Positions 5,890 through 8,189 of a stretch of DNA of 8,189 bases are shown piece after piece. The translations under genes were made by a program, and so were the position numbers. Within the stretch, counting starts at the first letter, position 1; every line of letters starts with the position of its first letter. The notes beneath the pieces are model-generated. The model was not told the DNA's origin, did not search any database, and saw only the letters and a list, made by a program, of their open reading frames with translations. Origin of the DNA: Bacteroidales bacterium. Its GTDB lineage: Bacteria > Bacteroidota > Bacteroidia > Bacteroidales > P3. The stretch lies in the NCBI GenBank assembly GCA_004551865.1, contig SFPR01000063.1, positions 1 through 8,189 of the forward strand, written 5' to 3'.

Positions 5890-7791
5890 ATGAAAACAGC
5901 TTATATATTTGTCGCTTATGCAGTTGCGATTGTGTTTTTCTTCCTTTTCAGATTGTTGTTTCTCTTTGTGTCGATATATTCGGGCAATGTACAGGCAGAT
6001 TTCGGCTCGGAACTTGCAAAAAGTTTCCTCATAGGCTTGCAGTTTGACAGTTGCGTTTGTTGCTATCTGCTTTCGCTTCCTCTGATTGGAGTTTTGATTG
6101 GCGAAGTGTTCCGATTGAAATCCAAGCTCTTCTACAAAATAATCCATATCTTGACTTGTACTCTTTTTTGTGTAGCTTTCCTCATCTGCTCTGCCGACAT
6201 TCCATACTATAACAACTTTTTCAGCCACCTGAACGCCTCGGTGTTTTCCTATTTCTCCACCTTCGGCTTCCTTATTAAGATGATATTTCAAGAAGTCGGC
6301 TTTTTGATTTACTTTTTCTTGTTTGTGGCGGTTTGCATAGGCTATGTGCTTCTGATGAACCTCAATTACAGACGTACAATTTGCCGAAAGATTAAACCTT
6401 TGAGCCTTGTCAAAGCAATACCTTTGGCACTTGTCTGTCTATGTCTTTGTGCGGTGGGAATGAGAGGTCGTTTGGCAGCCAAAAGTCCCCTCAGAGTAGG
6501 AACGGCATACCATTGCAACGACGCTTTTCTCAACAATTTGGGACTAAATCCCGCCTTTGTCCTCTTCAAAAGCATTGAAGAAACTTCCAAACAATCCAAC
6601 CAAGGCTTGCACTTGGTCTCTTCCTCCTTTGCAGACAAGGTTTGGAAAGAACAAATCGAAAAAGTGAAAACCGCCGACAGCCTTTTGCAACTTCCCGAAG
6701 GCACAAATGTCGTTCTGATTATCATGGAGGGAATGTCGGCAGAGCATTGCGGACATTTCAATCCCCAAAGCACTCTCACCCCATGCCTTGATAAACTTCT
6801 TGCCTTGTCGCTCAGCTATGAAAATGCTTACACCGCCGGCATTCACACCTACAACGGAGTATATTCGACCCTCTTTTCGCACCCTGCACTCTTTGACCGG
6901 CACAGCATGAAGACAACTTCCGTGCCACAGATGTGCGGTTTGCCGAACAACCTTGCCGACCGCGGATACCAAACCCTCTACTTTACCACACACGATGCTC
7001 AGTTTGACAACATTTCGGGCTTCCTTTATGCCAACGGAATACAGAAAATCATCTCCCAAACCGACTATCCTCACAGCCAAGTCAAGAGTACACTCGGAGT
7101 GAGCGACCATCTGATGTTCCAAAAAGCAATTCAAACCATTTCTTCTTTGGACAAAAGCAAGCCATTCTTCGTTTGTATGCTTTCGGCAAGCAATCACGCG
7201 CCCTATATCCTGCCTGATGACATACCATTCAAGCCAAAGAGCCGAGATATTAAGCAACAAATGGTCGAATATGCCGATTGGGCATTGGGTAACTTTGTTT
7301 CGCAAGCACAAAAACAAGATTGGTTTGCCAACACTCTCTTTGTTTTTGTTGCCGACCACGGATATGCCAAGCCCTCATCGCTATATCAAATGCCGCTTTC
7401 GTACCACCACACCCCCATGTTCCTCTATTACCCCACAGAGATAGCACCCCACAGAGACAGCAGCCTTGCTTTGCAGATAGATTTGACGCCAACCATTTTG
7501 TCAATGCTCTTTTCGGACTATCAAAACCACACCTTGGGAGTAGATTTGCAGAGAGTGGAACGACAATATGCCTATTTTTGTGCCGATGACAAAGTGGGAG
7601 TGTTGGACAGAGACTATTTCTATATATGTGAACGGCAGGGAGGCGAATTCCTCTACCGACTTGGCGACAGTACCAAGCACAACCACATATCAGATTGCAA
7701 AGAAAAGGCAGAGCAAATGAAACATTACGCCTTTTCGATGATGCAAAAAAGCAACGATATGCTCAAAAGCTCAACCACTTCCTGCAAGTAA
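5890..7791 (+). CDS. LTA-synthase-family membrane sulfatase-fold transferase
   Basis: The 633-residue product has about five N-terminal membrane helices (roughly 4-30, 44-72, 82-104, 127-156, 173-191), a linker, and a periplasmic alkaline-phosphatase/sulfatase-fold domain from about 273. Seen in that domain: E280 in IIMEGMS (metal), likely nucleophile T320 in AGIHTYNG, H436 in SASNHAPY, and D489-H490 in FVADHGY (metal). This is the architecture of LtaS, OpgB and phosphoethanolamine transferases, which move phosphoglycerol or phosphoethanolamine from a phospholipid onto a surface polymer or lipid. Bacteroidetes lack lipoteichoic acid, so the acceptor is probably a periplasmic glycan or lipid; this is inference. 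The frame is open from 5713 inside the exporter gene, but ATG 5890 is chosen because it lies just past the exporter stop and begins the first helix. It is probably co-transcribed with the exporter. Confidence 0.9.
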   Translation: MKTAYIFVAYAVAIVFFFLFRLLFLFVSIYSGNVQADFGSELAKSFLIGLQFDSCVCCYLLSLPLIGVLIGEVFRLKSKLFYKIIHILTCTLFCVAFLICSADIPYYNNFFSHLNASVFSYFSTFGFLIKMIFQEVGFLIYFFLFVAVCIGYVLLMNLNYRRTICRKIKPLSLVKAIPLALVCLCLCAVGMRGRLAAKSPLRVGTAYHCNDAFLNNLGLNPAFVLFKSIEETSKQSNQGLHLVSSSFADKVWKEQIEKVKTADSLLQLPEGTNVVLIIMEGMSAEHCGHFNPQSTLTPCLDKLLALSLSYENAYTAGIHTYNGVYSTLFSHPALFDRHSMKTTSVPQMCGLPNNLADRGYQTLYFTTHDAQFDNISGFLYANGIQKIISQTDYPHSQVKSTLGVSDHLMFQKAIQTISSLDKSKPFFVCMLSASNHAPYILPDDIPFKPKSRDIKQQMVEYADWALGNFVSQAQKQDWFANTLFVFVADHGYAKPSSLYQMPLSYHHTPMFLYYPTEIAPHRDSSLALQIDLTPTILSMLFSDYQNHTLGVDLQRVERQYAYFCADDKVGVLDRDYFYICERQGGEFLYRLGDSTKHNHISDCKEKAEQMKHYAFSMMQKSNDMLKSSTTSCK

Positions 7792-7838
7792 TTGAATTCG
7801 TTCGGCATTTTGTCATTTCTTTCTTGCCTATTATTCAG

Positions 7839-7983
7839 CAAAATAGTATTACCAAAATTTTTTTCTTGTTGGTAATCCGATTATCTTCCCATGGTAATAT
7901 CATTACCACGCCGTGATAATACCATTACCACGCCATGGTAATCCTATTACCACGGCGAAAAAATATTTGGTAATCCCATTGCC
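7839..7983. repeat. Phased dyad array GGTAATnnnATTACC
   Basis: Four 15-bp units lie at 7871-7885, 7893-7907, 7915-7929 and 7937-7951, exactly 22 bp apart. The units at 7893 and 7937 have perfect arms; 7871 and 7915 each differ at one arm base. A weaker unit lies 32 bp outside on each side: 7969-7983 (one mismatch) and 7839-7853 (right arm perfect, left arm 3 of 6). The three central bases vary (CCG, ATC, ACC, CCT, CCC, AGT) while the arms are kept. The 7-bp linkers ACGCCGT and ACGCCAT are alike, so inner units are also direct 22-bp repeats. This suggests a multi-site operator for a dimeric protein, or a palindromic dispersed repeat. No known motif is recognised. Confidence 0.85.
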
Positions 7984-8030
7984 AATCGCAAAAGTGAGAA
8001 AAGGCAGCAAAAATCGAAGAAAAAACGTTT

Positions 8031-8074
8031 GTCAAAAATGGTGATTTTTTGCGACAAAATGATGACTTTTTTGT
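8031..8074. repeat. Decayed pair of 22-bp units, CAAAA-n9-TTTTG
   Basis: 8031-8052 and 8053-8074 agree at 13 of 22 positions. The agreement is concentrated in the arms CAAAA and TTTTG, and the middles differ. The dyad centres, 8042 and 8064, are 22 bp apart. TTTGTC at 8028-8033 can also pair with GACAAA at 8053-8058. The sequence is A/T-rich, so chance is a real possibility. Confidence 0.4.
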
Positions 8075-8090
8075 TTGTCTGTGGGTGCTT

Positions 8091-8124
8091 TTTGCTGTTG
8101 TTCTGTGTTTTTTTCTTATCTTTG
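8091..8124 (+). promoter_or_regulatory. Bacteroidetes-type promoter for the gene at the right edge
   Basis: TATCTTTG at 8117-8124 matches TAnnTTTG. TTTG at 8091-8094 precedes it by 22 bp, at the long end of usual spacing. Expected transcript start is near 8129-8132, giving a leader of about 35 nt to ATG 8166. The -7 match is strong; the choice of -33 box is less certain in this T-rich stretch. Confidence 0.62.
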
Positions 8125-8165
8125 CGAATTGATAAATTGACAAACTGAAATTATACTACGTTATT

Positions 8166-8189
8166 ATGTACACTGACAGCTTTATAGCA
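8166..8189 (+). CDS. Start of an unidentified gene, cut by the window edge
   Basis: ATG 8166 opens a frame reading M-Y-T-D-S-F-I-A to the last base of the window. It is the first ATG after a good promoter, at a sensible leader length. Eight residues are too few to identify it. They are vaguely compatible with the start of a glycine-cleavage P-protein (which often begins M-x-T-D-x-F-x-x-R-H-I-G), but this is only a guess. Confidence 0.4.

Larger units (their letters stand above)
7792..8165. other. Gene-free interval of 374 nt with two dyad arrays and a promoter
   Basis: No coding frame here looks real. The left part (7792-7838) is plain AT-rich sequence after the transferase stop. 7839-7983 holds the GGTAATnnnATTACC array, 8031-8074 a decayed pair of dyads, 8091-8124 a promoter, and 8125-8165 an AT-rich leader. 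No GC-rich hairpin with a T-run is evident. Adjacent half-sites of the array can pair (for example ATTACCAA 7848-7855 with TTGGTAAT 7869-7876) and could serve transcript ending. Confidence 0.75.

Noticed and set aside
6544..7359. 271-residue - strand frame opposite the transferase
   Set aside because: It is a shadow of the well-supported + strand gene, whose catalytic motifs are all intact. The antisense peptide shows no domain.
7695..7916. 73-residue + strand frame overlapping the end of the transferase gene
   Set aside because: It lies out of frame inside the transferase's last codons and then runs into the repeat array; no start signal or domain.
7871..7951. Short regularly spaced repeats that might be a CRISPR array
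   Set aside because: The 15-bp palindromes are separated by 7-bp linkers that are themselves similar. There are no 25-40 bp unique spacers and no cas genes nearby.
7925..8143. 72-residue - strand frame in the last gap
   Set aside because: It translates the dyad arrays and the A/T-rich tract antisense to a + strand promoter. The peptide is lysine/serine/phenylalanine-rich with no recognisable domain.

Overview
The window looks like chromosomal DNA from a member of the Bacteroidetes, probably Bacteroidales. The main reason is promoter type. Three sites match the TTTG / TAnnTTTG pattern of the Bacteroidetes primary sigma factor (64-96, 3977-4007, 8091-8124), and most start codons lack a convincing Shine-Dalgarno sequence. 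The proteins also fit: a short MerR-like regulator, a compact periplasmic alkaline phosphatase, an MsbA-like exporter and a five-helix LTA-synthase-type transferase. All six complete genes and one start fragment lie on the + strand. I saw no rRNA, tRNA, CRISPR array, transposase or phage gene.

Layout. Positions 1-83 hold a perfect 10-bp hairpin and the first promoter. A tight run follows: MerR-like regulator (84-479), D-alanine--D-alanine ligase (481-1464), secreted alkaline phosphatase (1465-2511) and S-adenosylhomocysteine hydrolase (2531-3937), with gaps of 1, 0 and 19 nt. This is probably one transcription unit joining cell-wall precursor synthesis, phosphate release in the periplasm and methyl-cycle salvage. 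The 111-nt gap after ahcY holds four copies of a 9-bp dyad, AACGSCGTT, centred exactly 21 bp apart. A textbook TTTG-N19-TAnnTTTG promoter is threaded between the copies. This promoter should drive the second unit: an MsbA-like ABC exporter (start placed at 4049) and, 23 nt later, an LTA-synthase/sulfatase-fold membrane enzyme (start placed at 5890). Both would act on the cell envelope.

The 374-nt gap 7792-8165 has no credible gene. It holds a second dyad array, GGTAATnnnATTACC, with four units exactly 22 bp apart and one weaker unit 32 bp away on each side. It also holds a decayed third pair of dyads 22 bp apart (CAAAA-n9-TTTTG), a third promoter, and the first eight codons of a gene running off the window.

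The genes are ordinary for the group. The unexplained structure is the set of helically phased palindrome arrays in the gaps. The first sits directly on a promoter and is the best candidate for a new regulatory site. The others share its period and dyad design but not its sequence. I could not run searches, so whether these arrays are already known is open.
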